Shown: positions 1 through 10,315 of the stretch, one piece after another
How positions within the stretch are numbered: the first letter of the stretch is position 1
How the letters are laid out: every line of letters begins with the position of its first letter
Position numbers and translations under genes: made by a program
Notes under the pieces: model-generated
What the model was told of the DNA's origin: nothing
Databases searched by the model: none
Seen by the model: only the letters and a program-made list of their open reading frames with translations
Assembly: GCF_051521495.1 (NCBI RefSeq)
Contig: NZ_CP150355.1
Location: forward strand, 6,696,001 to 6,760,000
Direction: 5' to 3'
Length of the DNA stretch: 64,000 nucleotides
DNA from: Sorangium sp051521495
GTDB taxonomy: Bacteria; Myxococcota_A; Polyangia; Polyangiales; Polyangiaceae

Positions 1-306
1 GGGGCCCAGGCCCACGCCGCGTACTCGATGCCGACGAGCACGGTAAAAGGCTTCCTCGACCGGCTCGCCGGCACCGGTCTACCGGTCTATATCACCGAGT
101 ACGACATCAACCTGGCGAACGACACGCAGCAGCTCAACGTGATGCAGAGCCAGTTCCCCATGTTCTACGACCATCCGAGCGTGAAAGGCATCACGCTGTG
201 GGGGTACATCAGCGGCCAGACGTGGGTGGCCAACTCAGGGCTCATGAGCAGCAGCGGCCAGATGCGGCCCGCCATGTCCTGGCTGATGAACTACCTGGGG
301 CGCTGA
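1..306 (+). CDS. Endo-1,4-beta-xylanase, GH10, C-terminal part (5' end outside window)
   Basis: This is the last 101 residues of a GH10 xylanase, which cuts internal beta-1,4 bonds of xylan outside the cell. The frame is open to the window edge and begins inside the conserved GAQAH strand. The catalytic nucleophile is the Glu of YITEYD (codon 97-99), followed by the GITLWGY strand and the closing MRPAMSWLM helix. It closely resembles the end of the complete GH10 protein at 12870-14084, so the two are paralogues. The GH62 gene starts 174 bp downstream and may share its transcript. The upstream catalytic acid/base and any signal peptide lie outside the window. Confidence 0.93.
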   Translation, partial: GAQAHAAYSMPTSTVKGFLDRLAGTGLPVYITEYDINLANDTQQLNVMQSQFPMFYDHPSVKGITLWGYISGQTWVANSGLMSSSGQMRPAMSWLMNYLGR

Positions 307-480
307 CGCTGAACGCGCTCACGCGCGTATCACTGGGATCCGCGCGCCCGGAGATCGCCGCGCAGGCTCGTCCGCTCGATCGCAGGTCGGCGGAGTCGAC
401 CCGTAGGGCCGGAGCTTGCGCAGCCGATCCCGGGCGCCTTCCCATGCCGCTTCGTATGCCTTTGAACAGAGGAGATGATG

Positions 481-2124
481 ATGAGAATCCGACTTAGGCG
501 ATGGTCGCTGGTCACGACGCTCGCGCTCGGCGCGTGCGTCTCCGCCGAGCCGCTCGATGAAGACGACTACGAGTTCGACGAGTCCGCCGAGAGCGTCACC
601 ATCGATACCGCGGCGACCTACACGATCGTCGGCGTCCAGAGTGGAAAGTGCGTCGAAGTGGCGGGCGGCAGCACCGCCGACGCAGCGGCCATGCAGATCG
701 CCAGCTGCAACGGCTCGACGCGGCAACAGTTCCGCATGGAATCGGCAGGCGGCGGCTACTATCGCATCCGCAACGTCAACAGCAACCGTTGCATGGACGT
801 CGCGGGCGCCTCCACCAGCGACGGCGCCCGCATCCAGCAATACTCCTGCTGGACTGGGGAAAACCAGCAGTGGTCGTTCACGGACGTCGCCGGCGGCGCC
901 GTGCGCCTCACTGCGCGCAACAGCGGCAAGTCCCTGGACGTCTACGGCCGCGGCACCGCGGACGGCACCGCCGTGATTCAATGGACGTCGAACGGCGGGA
1001 CCAACCAGCAGTTCCGAATCACGCCCGTGAGCTCGGGCACGGGCGGCGCGGGCGGCGCGGGCGGCGCGGGCGGCGCGGGCGGCGCGGGCGGCACGGGCGG
1101 CGCGGGCGGCACGGGCGGCACGGGCGGCGCGGGCGGCACGGGCGGCGCGGGCGGCGCGGGCGGCGGGAGCAGCGAAGGTTGCGGCTTGCCCACCAGCTTC
1201 CGCTGGCAGTCGAGCGGCATGCTGGTGAGCCCGAAGTCCGACGCGACTCACAACATCGTGTCCATCAAAGATCCGACGGTCTCCTTCTTCAACGATCGAT
1301 GGCACATCTACGCCACCACGGCGAACACCGCCGGGAACTGGCAGATGACGTACCTGAACTTCACCGATTGGTCCCAAGCCGCGTCCGCGTCGCAATACTA
1401 CATGGATCGCACGCCTGGCTTCAGCGGCTATCGGTGCGCGCCGCAGATGTTCTTCTTCAGGCCCCAGAACAAGTGGTACCTCATCTATCAATCGCAGCCG
1501 CCGCAGTTCTCCACGACCAGCGACCCGAGTCGCCCGGACACCTGGACCAGACCCCAGAACTTCTTCGCGTCCACGCCCGCTGGCATGCCCAGCCTGCCCA
1601 TCGATTACTGGGCGATCTGCGACAGCGCCAACTGCTATCTCTTCTTCACCGGCGACGACGGTCGGATGTACCGCAGCCAGACCACCCTGCAGAATTTCCC
1701 GAACGGATTTGGCCCGGTCTCGGTCGCCCTTCAGGACTCGAACCGTAACAATCTGTTCGAGGGGAGCTCCACGTACAAGATCAAAGGCATGAACAAGTAC
1801 TTGACCATGATCGAGGCCATCGGCCCGACGGGCGTCAGGTTCTATCGCTCATTCACCGCGGATCGCCTCGACGGCGCGTGGACCCCGCTCGCGCATACCT
1901 GGAACGCGCCGTTCGCAGGTCAAAACAACGTCACCTACGCGCCAGGCGTGGCTGACTGGAGCGACGACGTCAGCCATGGCGAGCTGGTGCGCGATGGCAA
2001 CGACGAAACGGCGACGATCGACACCTGCAATCTGCAGTTCTTGTATCAAGGACGCAACCCGAGCTCGGGCGGCGAATACTCGCAGCTCCCGTACCGCCTC
2101 GGCTTGTTGCAGGCGGTTCGCTAG
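481..2124 (+). CDS. Secreted GH62 alpha-L-arabinofuranosidase with ricin-type (CBM13) domain
   Basis: It probably removes arabinose side chains from arabinoxylan. A short basic N-terminus, hydrophobic stretch and LGAC lipobox suggest an outer-membrane or surface lipoprotein. Residues about 45-182 form a ricin-B/CBM13 beta-trefoil with QQF and QQW repeats. Residues about 185-230 are a Gly-Gly-Ala/Thr linker built from 9-bp repeats. Residues about 235-547 are the GH62 propeller, with KDPTV (general base region), PQMFFF, LFEGSSTYK (acid region) and CNLQFLYQG. Three in-frame ATGs occur at 475, 478 and 481. The third is chosen because GAGGAG at 469-474 is correctly spaced only for it. It sits downstream of a GH10 xylanase, a natural partner. 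Confidence 0.92.
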   Translation: MRIRLRRWSLVTTLALGACVSAEPLDEDDYEFDESAESVTIDTAATYTIVGVQSGKCVEVAGGSTADAAAMQIASCNGSTRQQFRMESAGGGYYRIRNVNSNRCMDVAGASTSDGARIQQYSCWTGENQQWSFTDVAGGAVRLTARNSGKSLDVYGRGTADGTAVIQWTSNGGTNQQFRITPVSSGTGGAGGAGGAGGAGGAGGTGGAGGTGGTGGAGGTGGAGGAGGGSSEGCGLPTSFRWQSSGMLVSPKSDATHNIVSIKDPTVSFFNDRWHIYATTANTAGNWQMTYLNFTDWSQAASASQYYMDRTPGFSGYRCAPQMFFFRPQNKWYLIYQSQPPQFSTTSDPSRPDTWTRPQNFFASTPAGMPSLPIDYWAICDSANCYLFFTGDDGRMYRSQTTLQNFPNGFGPVSVALQDSNRNNLFEGSSTYKIKGMNKYLTMIEAIGPTGVRFYRSFTADRLDGAWTPLAHTWNAPFAGQNNVTYAPGVADWSDDVSHGELVRDGNDETATIDTCNLQFLYQGRNPSSGGEYSQLPYRLGLLQAVR

Positions 2125-2131
2125 CGGGCCG

Positions 2132-2164
2132 AACCTGTTGGAGCTCATCGAGCTCCAACAGGTT
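2132..2164. terminator. Perfect hairpin between convergent genes
   Basis: A 14-bp perfect stem (AACCTGTTGGAGCT with its complement) closes a 5-base loop 7 bp after the GH62 stop. It lies between that gene and the convergent lipoprotein gene ending at 2266. No T-run follows, as is usual in very GC-rich genomes. It probably ends transcription in both directions. Confidence 0.75.
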
Positions 2165-2265
2165 GCCCCACGAGCGCCCCGAAGCTAGCGAGCCCGACCG
2201 AGGGATCCTCGGCGATTCGAGGGATGGCGACGATTCGGGGCGCGCAGCAGGCTTGCCGACACGCC

Positions 2266-3090
2266 CTACTGGCTCACCGACAACACGTCCAGGCGCAGCA
2301 TCTGGCCGGTCGTCGGCGCGGTGTCGTACGGTGGCAGCCCCTCGAAATAGTCCTTGGTCCAATTGGCGATCTGGCGTTCGTTGCCGTCGTTCATCACCAC
2401 CTTGACCATGGCGCCGCCGTTGACCTGGATCGTCGCCTCGTAGTCCTCCTTGTGAATATCGTGAGCGCGGTACTGATAATTGTTCAGCCAGTACTTCTGG
2501 TGCGGCTCGCTCACTTCAATCGAATATTGCTGGTAGTTGATGGAGTCGTTGGGGCCAATGCTGCCGCCGATCATGAACGGCTTCATGGGCATCTCCCCTC
2601 CCTCGATGTCCGTCGGCTCCCAGATCCCGCGCACCCGCAGCTTGACCGAGTACGTCGTGTTCGGATCGCCGCCGAAGCTCACCTGCTTCTCGATGCGCTG
2701 GGTGTTGGACGGATGATTGCACGTCGCCATGGAGGCCAGCGGCAAGGGCGTCGACGGGTCGCACGGGGCATCGACAAACAGCTTGTCCAACCCGCTCGCA
2801 TAGCTTGCCAGATCTGGAGCGCCGCCGCCGCCTGCATCGACGGAACCACCGCCGCCACCCGAGCCACCGTCGCCATCCGAGCCACCGCCGCCGCCGGAGC
2901 CACCGTCGCCACCCGAGCCACCGCCGCCACCCGAGCCCGACGCGGCGTCATGCGTACTGGCATCGCCCGGCGCGGTTCCCCCGGTTCCCCCGGTTCCCCC
3001 CGTGCCGCCCGTCTCGGTGCTGCTGCATCCGGCGACCGTGAGCAGCAGCGCAAGCAGAGCCATCGCCGGCGTTGCGCAGATACTCCGCAT
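2266..3090 (-). CDS. Secreted lipoprotein of unknown function
   Basis: I do not recognise the family. The chosen start gives a classical lipoprotein signal (hydrophobic core, then VAGC). A longer reading from 3183 would add 31 residues without signal features. Residues about 25-95 are a Gly-rich, low-complexity linker. The remaining ~180 residues form a soluble, aromatic-rich beta-type domain with two Cys (in DAPCDP and TCNHP) and no catalytic motif I can name. It lies 205 bp downstream of the DUF1552 gene on the same strand, so it may be the third gene of that unit. A carbohydrate-binding or surface-structural role is possible but unproven. Confidence 0.7.
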   Translation of the reverse strand: MRSICATPAMALLALLLTVAGCSSTETGGTGGTGGTGGTAPGDASTHDAASGSGGGGGSGGDGGSGGGGGSDGDGGSGGGGGSVDAGGGGAPDLASYASGLDKLFVDAPCDPSTPLPLASMATCNHPSNTQRIEKQVSFGGDPNTTYSVKLRVRGIWEPTDIEGGEMPMKPFMIGGSIGPNDSINYQQYSIEVSEPHQKYWLNNYQYRAHDIHKEDYEATIQVNGGAMVKVVMNDGNERQIANWTKDYFEGLPPYDTAPTTGQMLRLDVLSVSQ

Positions 3091-3294
3091 CCCTGCGGCA
3101 TCGGGACTCGGACCGGGGTCATCGATGGCGGTGCGGTTTGCGCAGACGAGCCGCGCTGTAGCGAACAATCGAGTCGAGTTCATAGAACCAGTATCCTACG
3201 TTGGGGGATGATGCGGCGGCGCGGGCAGGTCGGCGGGCGCCTCAGGTCGGCGGGCGCCTACGGAGCGCCTCTCCCAGGCGCCGCGACGCCGCGC

Positions 3295-4680
3295 TCAGAT
3301 TTGGATGCCCGCGAGCGGCGACGTGACCCGCCCCGCGTCGACGCCGATCTCCGTCACGGGCAAGCCCATGATCTGGGCGACCGTCAGGAGCGCCTTGCTC
3401 AGGTTGTCGCCGGGGAAGTTGTGATGCTCGTCGCCGCGCAGCCGCCCTCCGGCCTTCCCGGCGAGGAGCACCGGCCACTCCGTCCTCGTGTGCACCTTAC
3501 CCCAGGCCGTGTCGGACGTGACGTACACGAGCGAGCTGTCGAGCAGGTTCGAGCTGCCGTGGGGCGTATTCTTGAGCTTCGTCAAGAACTCGTTCAGGCA
3601 GCGCATCGTATAAATCACGCCCTTTTCGACGCGAGGCTGACTCGATTGATCTCCGGCATCTCCGTGGCAGATGGTGTCGTGAAAGTCGTCGTTCATGTCC
3701 GACGCGAGGTGCCGGTAGTAGACGTGCGCGGCGGGCAGCGAGAACATGAACGAGAGCACGCGGGTCCTCTCGCACGCGAGCGCGAGCGCCGAGAGCTCGA
3801 CCATGGCGGCGTTCACCGCAGGGGGGGCTTCGCTCTGCGAATCCTTGCCGACGGTGGGGGCCGTCGGGCTCTTGCACGCTGACGGCGAGCCGCCGCCGGG
3901 GGCCATCGTCTCGAGGCGCCGCTCGATGGCGCGGATCGACTCGAGGTGCTGCTCCACGCGTTGCCTGTCCGCCGCCCCGAGCCGCTGCTGCAGGCTCGCG
4001 CCGTCTTGCAGGATGGAGTCGAGCACGCTCTTCCGGACGTTCGCGAGCTTCGTGGCCTGATCCGGCTCGTCGTCGACGGGCGCGGGCGAGCCGCCCATGA
4101 ACAATCGATTGAACACGGCCTTCGGATCGAACTCCGGGTTGTTGCGCGCGTTCGGCCCCCTGTGCGAGACCGTGTGCAGCGAGTCCTGAGGGCCGCCCGG
4201 CGTCGCCGGCGTCAATCCCACCTCGATGGAGCGGTACGCAGCCCCCTCGGAGATGGCGTTCGCGACGACCTGGTCGATGGACGCGGCCCGCACGGCGTTC
4301 CCGCCGAGCGGCGCGCCGGTCGTGGCCCCCGCCGACCCCGTGGGGTGCTCGACGCCGGATACGACGAGCTTGTTCTCGAGGCCGCTGATCACCGTGAGAT
4401 ACGACTTGAGGTCCGCGAGGGGCTGGAGCTGGGGACTGAGCTCCCAGGCCTGACCGGAGCCCGTGCGCGCCGGCTTCCAGCGACCGGGCAGCGTGCCGTT
4501 CCCGAAGAACCACGTGACGTAGAGCGGCGAGAGCGGGGTCTTCGTCTGAGCGAGCGCCGTGCCGCTCTCGTTCAGCATGATCTCCAGAAGCGGGAGCGGG
4601 ATGGTGACGGCGGCGCCCGTCGCCAGCATGCCCCGGAGAACCGTTCGTCGATTCAAAGCCTTGTTCGTCATTGGGGGCAC
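3295..4680 (-). CDS. DUF1552 family secreted protein (Tat signal)
   Basis: The function of this family is unknown; members are frequent in planctomycetes and myxobacteria, usually beside DUF1592 cytochromes. The N-terminus has a twin-arginine-type motif (NRRTVLRG) followed by a hydrophobic stretch, so folded export is likely. The body contains YVTWFFGNG, the GLENK segment and C-terminal VTSDTAWG and LLAGKAGG stretches typical of the family. At the place where the paralogue at 21699-23141 has HHISHR, this copy reads FHDTICHGD, so the His-rich motif has diverged. It starts 6 bp after the DUF1592 stop and is almost certainly cotranscribed with it from the promoter at 6704-6744. Confidence 0.88.
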   Translation of the reverse strand: MPPMTNKALNRRTVLRGMLATGAAVTIPLPLLEIMLNESGTALAQTKTPLSPLYVTWFFGNGTLPGRWKPARTGSGQAWELSPQLQPLADLKSYLTVISGLENKLVVSGVEHPTGSAGATTGAPLGGNAVRAASIDQVVANAISEGAAYRSIEVGLTPATPGGPQDSLHTVSHRGPNARNNPEFDPKAVFNRLFMGGSPAPVDDEPDQATKLANVRKSVLDSILQDGASLQQRLGAADRQRVEQHLESIRAIERRLETMAPGGGSPSACKSPTAPTVGKDSQSEAPPAVNAAMVELSALALACERTRVLSFMFSLPAAHVYYRHLASDMNDDFHDTICHGDAGDQSSQPRVEKGVIYTMRCLNEFLTKLKNTPHGSSNLLDSSLVYVTSDTAWGKVHTRTEWPVLLAGKAGGRLRGDEHHNFPGDNLSKALLTVAQIMGLPVTEIGVDAGRVTSPLAGIQI

Positions 4681-4686
4681 CTGCGA

Positions 4687-6411
<1,725 letters not shown>

Positions 6412-6703
6412 CTTGCTCTCCGATAAGACAGAAGGTGGGAGCGACGCACAGACCAGCACCTGGCGACCATGCCTCGGAGCAACGGCTCGCGCCGCGAAAC
6501 CCATCTCGCCCGGCGTGACGGAACGCAGAGCACCTGACCTTGGTCCCCGATGGATCACCGCTGGCAAAACGCCAAGCACTTTATCGGCAATCGCTTTCGC
6601 GACGACTGAGCGAAGGGAATCCGTGCCGAAACCGGTCAGACGACGAAGGCCTCGGCGCGCAGGACGACCCACCCGGGGCAAAGCAAAAGGACACCCCTTG
6701 CAC

Positions 6704-6744
6704 AATGTGAACGATCACATTTCTTGTGTCAAACCCAATCGACC
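6704..6744 (-). promoter_or_regulatory. Operator-overlapped promoter P1 (for DUF1592/DUF1552)
   Basis: Read on the minus strand: GGTCGATT, then -35 TTGACA (6727-6732), a 17-bp spacer, and -10-like CACATT (6704-6709). The palindrome TGTGAACGATCACA (6706-6719), with a central CpG as in LacI/GalR-family operators, covers the spacer and -10. The DUF1592 start is 294 bp downstream. It is one of six copies with the same internal spacing. Confidence 0.72.
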
Positions 6745-6976
6745 GACGCGAGGGGATCCTCGAGTCCGAGGGGCGGACGGCGCTGGCCGGCTACTTTGAA
6801 GCGCCGCGTCACGGGGGGCGGCGCCGGACCACGGTGATCGCTGGCCGATGCGCTCGATGTCGACCAGCGCACCGACGTGCTGGCGCTGGATGCCGCACGC
6901 GGCCGGCGCCCTGGGTATCGCTTCTTGTGCGCGGCGACTCGAGCGCGCGCTCCGGCCAGGAGCCCGCCATCGCATC

Positions 6977-7017
6977 GGTCGATTTGGATTGACGTGGCAA
7001 ATGTGAGCGTTCACATT
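6977..7017 (+). promoter_or_regulatory. Operator-overlapped promoter P2 (for cytochrome c)
   Basis: It contains GGTCGATT, -35 TTGACG (6989-6994), a 17-bp spacer and -10-like CACATT (7012-7017). The palindrome TGTGAGCGTTCACA is at 7002-7015 and extends to AAA/TTT on its two sides. The cytochrome start is 55 bp after the -10. P1 and P2 face outward in the same 660-bp divergent region. Confidence 0.75.
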
Positions 7018-7072
7018 TCCCAGCTGCAACGGGGTGGCTGAGCTTGCCCTTTACCTATTCAGGAGACGTCGG

Positions 7073-7504
7073 ATGTGGATGAGCGTGAAGCTGATGGGTG
7101 CCGTGATGATGAGCGTCGGCATTGGCTTTGCAGGCGGCTTCGCGGGCGGCTTTGCGGGCGCAGCATGGGCCGCGGGCGGGACGGCGGACGTCCCCGCATC
7201 GGTTGCCGAAGGTAAGGATTTCGGCTGCGGGGCAAAAGGACAGAAGGCCTGTCCGATGCAGGGCTGGATGAAGACGGTGATGCAGTCGGCGACGACGAGC
7301 GGCGACGGCGCGAAGATCGCGTCGGCGCTGGACTACGTGGCGTCGAAGCCGCCGCCCGGGATGCCGAAGTGGGTCGCGATCTCGAAGGAAGGCGCCGAGA
7401 AGGCCAAGAAGGGCGATATCGACGGCGCCAAGGCGAGCTGCAAGGCCTGCCACGATCTGTACAAGGCGGAGTACAAGGCGAAGCACCGTGACGCCGCCTT
7501 CTGA
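7073..7504 (+). CDS. Periplasmic monohaem c-type cytochrome
   Basis: A 143-residue exported protein with a long hydrophobic signal ending near AWAAG. The mature part carries a conserved CPMQGWMK helix and a C-terminal CKACHDLYK haem c site (CXXCH). This is the arrangement of small cytochromes with the haem near the C-terminus, as in cytochrome c', where the motif is likewise followed by a short basic tail. The ATG at 7073 is chosen because AGGAG at 7061-7065 is 7 bp upstream; the longer frame from 7034 lacks a site. It is divergent from the haem-containing DUF1592 gene and both have the same class of promoter, so it is a likely electron-transfer partner of that protein. Confidence 0.85.
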   Translation: MWMSVKLMGAVMMSVGIGFAGGFAGGFAGAAWAAGGTADVPASVAEGKDFGCGAKGQKACPMQGWMKTVMQSATTSGDGAKIASALDYVASKPPPGMPKWVAISKEGAEKAKKGDIDGAKASCKACHDLYKAEYKAKHRDAAF

Positions 7505-7666
7505 GGCGCCACGCCCTGCCCTCGCCCTCTCCGCTCCTCGCGCAGGGCGCGCGTTCCCCTTCCCGCTTCCCGCCCCTGGCCGTCGGGCCGATTCACGTCG
7601 AGCGTTTCACGTCGAGCGTTTACAGACGCGCCGTCGGCCACCAGCGTCGCGCGCTGCGAGGTTCCC

Positions 7667-8707
7667 ATGTCCACAACTGCCCAAGATCCGAAGTCGAGCG
7701 AACACCTCACCCCCGTGCGCTGGGGCGTCCTCGGGGCGAGCAACTTCGCGTTGAAGGTCAGCCTGCCCAGCATGGGGCGGGGACCCCTGACCCAGCTCGC
7801 CGCGCTGGCGTCGCGCGACATCGGCAAGGCGCGCGCCGCCGCGCAATCGCTCGGGATCCCGAAGGCATACGGCAGCTACGATGAGCTGCTCGATGACCCG
7901 GAAATCGAGGCCGTCTACATCCCGCTGCCCAACCACCTGCACGTGAAGTGGACGGCGCGCGCGGCCCGCGCCGGCAAGCACGTGCTGTGCGAAAAGCCGA
8001 TCGCGCTCAGCGCCAAGGACGCCGCGGCGCTGGTCGACGTCCAGCACGAGACGGGCAAGCGGATCGCCGAAGCGTTCATGATCCGCTACCACCCGCAGTG
8101 GCAGCAGGCCAGGGACTGGGTGCGAAGCGGCCGGATCGGCGACCTGGTCAGCGTTCAGGCGGCGTTCTCGTATTTCAACCGCGACGCCACCAACATCCGC
8201 AACAGGGAGGAAGTCGGGGGCGGCGCGCTCTACGACATCGGCTGCTACGCGGTGAACACGTCGCGCTGGTTGTTCGGACGCGAGCCCGTGCGGGCGATGG
8301 CGCTCGTCGAGCGCGATCCCGAGTTCGGCACCGACCGCTTGACCTCTGGCCTGCTCGACTATGGCGGCGCGCACCTGACGTTCACGTGCAGCACGCAGGC
8401 CGTGGCCTACCAGCGGGTGAACGCGCTCGGCACCAAGGGCCGCATCGAGATCGAGATCCCTTTCAACGCCCCCGCCGACCAGCCGTGCAAGATCTTCCTC
8501 GATGACGGCTCGACGCTGAACTGCAGCTCGGCCAAGGTCACCTCGTTCCCCGTCGTCGATCAGTACCAGCTCCAGAGCGAGGCGTTCTCGCGCGCCATCC
8601 GCGCGGGAGGCCCCGTCGAGAACCCGATCGAGGCCGCGGTCGGCAACATGCGGGTCATCGACGCGCTCTTCCGTTCCGCCGAGAGCAGGCGCTGGGAGAA
8701 GATCTAG
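7667..8707 (+). CDS. Gfo/Idh/MocA family NAD(P)-dependent oxidoreductase
   Basis: A 346-residue cytosolic dehydrogenase. The N-terminal Rossmann fold starts with RWGVLGASNFA (~18-28). The family motif LPNHLHVKWT and the substrate/cofactor Lys of CEKPIA (~107-112) follow, then an alpha/beta C-terminal domain with YDIGCYAVNTSRWLFG. Family members oxidise sugars or sugar derivatives; in this locus a pentose such as xylose is a reasonable guess, but the sequence does not fix the substrate. It is 162 bp downstream of the cytochrome gene and followed by a hairpin. No strong ribosome-binding site precedes the ATG. Confidence 0.88.
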   Translation: MSTTAQDPKSSEHLTPVRWGVLGASNFALKVSLPSMGRGPLTQLAALASRDIGKARAAAQSLGIPKAYGSYDELLDDPEIEAVYIPLPNHLHVKWTARAARAGKHVLCEKPIALSAKDAAALVDVQHETGKRIAEAFMIRYHPQWQQARDWVRSGRIGDLVSVQAAFSYFNRDATNIRNREEVGGGALYDIGCYAVNTSRWLFGREPVRAMALVERDPEFGTDRLTSGLLDYGGAHLTFTCSTQAVAYQRVNALGTKGRIEIEIPFNAPADQPCKIFLDDGSTLNCSSAKVTSFPVVDQYQLQSEAFSRAIRAGGPVENPIEAAVGNMRVIDALFRSAESRRWEKI

Positions 8708-8717
8708 CCCCGCCCGC

Positions 8718-8749
8718 CCGAAGTCCGACCACGGATGGCCGGACTTCGG
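8718..8749 (+). terminator. Hairpin after the oxidoreductase
   Basis: A perfect 10-bp stem (CCGAAGTCCG with its complement) and 12-base loop begin 11 bp after the stop at 8707. There is no T-run. Confidence 0.6.
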
Positions 8750-9103
8750 CGCCGCTTCGGGGCGGCTTCGCGCGGGCGGCGCTAGAGCATCGATCAGCTT
8801 GGAAACCAGAGAAGACAGCCGCCAAGGCGCCAAGAACGCCAAGAAGACAATAGAATCTTGGCGCCCTTGGCGCTTTGGCGGTTCGAATTCTTGCGGTTTC
8901 AACCCGCTTGTTGCTCTAGCCCTGTTTCCTCGGGGCTCCGCCCCGCTCCGCACCCCGGCGTCCGCTTCGCGACCGCCCCGGTTCCGCGTGGCAGCAATCC
9001 CTGGCGGGCTCTCTGGCACACGGAACTAGCCGCGCCCCGCGGCGTCACGGCCGCGAGGGCGAGAACGCCCCCGCCCCGCGGCGCCGCCGGGCATCGTGCA
9101 ACG
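8750..9103. other. Intergenic, convergent, with one inverted repeat
   Basis: There is no supported gene here. Apart from the GCCAAG inverted repeat at 8819-8881, the stretch is GC-rich without recognisable signals. It separates the plus-strand oxidoreductase from the minus-strand GH16 gene. Confidence 0.6.
8819..8881. repeat. Imperfect 25-bp inverted repeat built from GCCAAG units
   Basis: The left arm has three CGCCAAG-type units and the right arm the complement, with 22 of 25 positions pairing around a 13-base loop. A related single arm (GCCAAGGACGCCAAGAC) occurs at 40641-40657. It looks like a dispersed palindromic intergenic repeat. Confidence 0.7.
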
Positions 9104-10285
9104 TCAGCGGCGGGTCCGGCGCCGTCGCATCGCCAGGGCGGACAGCCCCACGGCGAGCGCCGCGGCCCACGAGCTCGCCGTCGGGCTGGCTCCGGCGACG
9201 ACGCACCCGCAACCTCCGTCGGAGGACTCCTCGTCCGGCATGGTCCCGTCGCTCCCGCCTCCCTCGCCCGGAGCGCCGGCGCCCACGGAGGAGCTGCCCG
9301 CCGTCGTGGCCCCGCCCTCGCCGCTGCCGGAGGAGCTGGCCGTCGTCCCCGCCCCGCCCGCGCCGCTGCCGGAGGAGCTGGCCGCCGTGCCCGCCCCGCC
9401 CTCGCCGCTGCCGGAGGAGCTGGCCGCCGTCGTGGCCCCGCCCTCGCCGCTGCCGGAGGAGCTGGCCGTCGTCCCCGCCCCGCCCGCGCCGGTGCCCGGC
9501 CCCGTGTCCTCATCGCGGGGCACAGCTCCGGTGAACCCGGTCTGCCCCTCCCGCGTCAGCGACAGCACCAGCGTGCCGTCCTTCACCGTCACGTTCTGGG
9601 GGTCGAAGTCCACGCGGTTCCCGTCGAACGTCCAGTCCCCTTTGCTCCATCGCGCGGAGTCCAGGGAGTTGAAATCGTCCTGCCACGCGAGCTCGAAGGC
9701 CCCGTTGTTGTAGCGATAGTACTTGATCCAGTTGATGAACTGGTGCTGCGGCAGGACGGAATCGTCGAACGCTCCGACCCATTCGGTGGCATCCGAGGAC
9801 CACATGTTGAAGCGCAGAGACTGCGGATTCTTCAGGGCGGTCACCTGCGCACCCGTCGACTTCCTGATCTCTCGCCCGTCGATGCTCCAGGACACGTAGT
9901 CCGGCGTCCACTCCAGCGCGTAGGTGTGATAGCCGTCCGCGAGGGAGACGCCCGCGTTGTGCACCTGCTCCGACGTCGTCTTCGTGCCCATCCCGGTGAT
10001 GATGTTGGACTGCCAGCTCCGGGCGTTGTCCTTCCCGAAGACCTCGATATCGATCTCCTCCCAGAACGCGCCGGACATTTCGGAGCCGTTCTTGTAGGTG
10101 AAGAAGGTCGACAGGATGCCGCTCCCGCGCGCCATGCGCATGCGCATCTCGATGCGACCCTGAAGAGAGCTCTGGGCCGAGTAAACCTCTGCGCCCTTGT
10201 AGGGCTTCGCGACCGCGGTAGAGCTGAACGCGAGCGCCAGCGAGGCAGCGGCGAGCATGAGACCTGAGCGAATTCTCGTGAACAT
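9104..10285 (-). CDS. GH16 1,3-1,4-beta-glucanase (lichenase), circularly permuted, MYXO-CTERM
   Basis: It probably hydrolyses mixed-linkage beta-glucan. The start at 10285 has GGAGG 7 bp upstream. After a signal peptide (about 1-28), the catalytic EEIDIEVFG motif lies at ~78-86 (nucleophile and acid/base Glu two apart from the middle Asp). Residues about 200-258, from LAWQDDFNSLDSARW to LSLTREGQ, correspond to what is the N-terminus of ordinary lichenases, so the domain is circularly permuted as in the Fibrobacter succinogenes enzyme, which it resembles along its length. A linker of four 14-residue repeats follows, then a GCGC motif, hydrophobic helix and RRRR tail (MYXO-CTERM), for surface sorting. 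It starts 31 bp after the GH43 gene, likely one operon. Confidence 0.92.
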   Translation of the reverse strand: MFTRIRSGLMLAAASLALAFSSTAVAKPYKGAEVYSAQSSLQGRIEMRMRMARGSGILSTFFTYKNGSEMSGAFWEEIDIEVFGKDNARSWQSNIITGMGTKTTSEQVHNAGVSLADGYHTYALEWTPDYVSWSIDGREIRKSTGAQVTALKNPQSLRFNMWSSDATEWVGAFDDSVLPQHQFINWIKYYRYNNGAFELAWQDDFNSLDSARWSKGDWTFDGNRVDFDPQNVTVKDGTLVLSLTREGQTGFTGAVPRDEDTGPGTGAGGAGTTASSSGSGEGGATTAASSSGSGEGGAGTAASSSGSGAGGAGTTASSSGSGEGGATTAGSSSVGAGAPGEGGGSDGTMPDEESSDGGCGCVVAGASPTASSWAAALAVGLSALAMRRRRTRR

Positions 10286-10315
10286 GATCAAACCTCCAAT
10301 GATTGCACCAGACCG

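Noticed and set aside
6412..6705. N-terminal extension of the first DUF1592 protein
   Set aside because: The extra 98 residues would precede a good lipoprotein signal, and GGAGAG stands right before the internal ATG at 6411.
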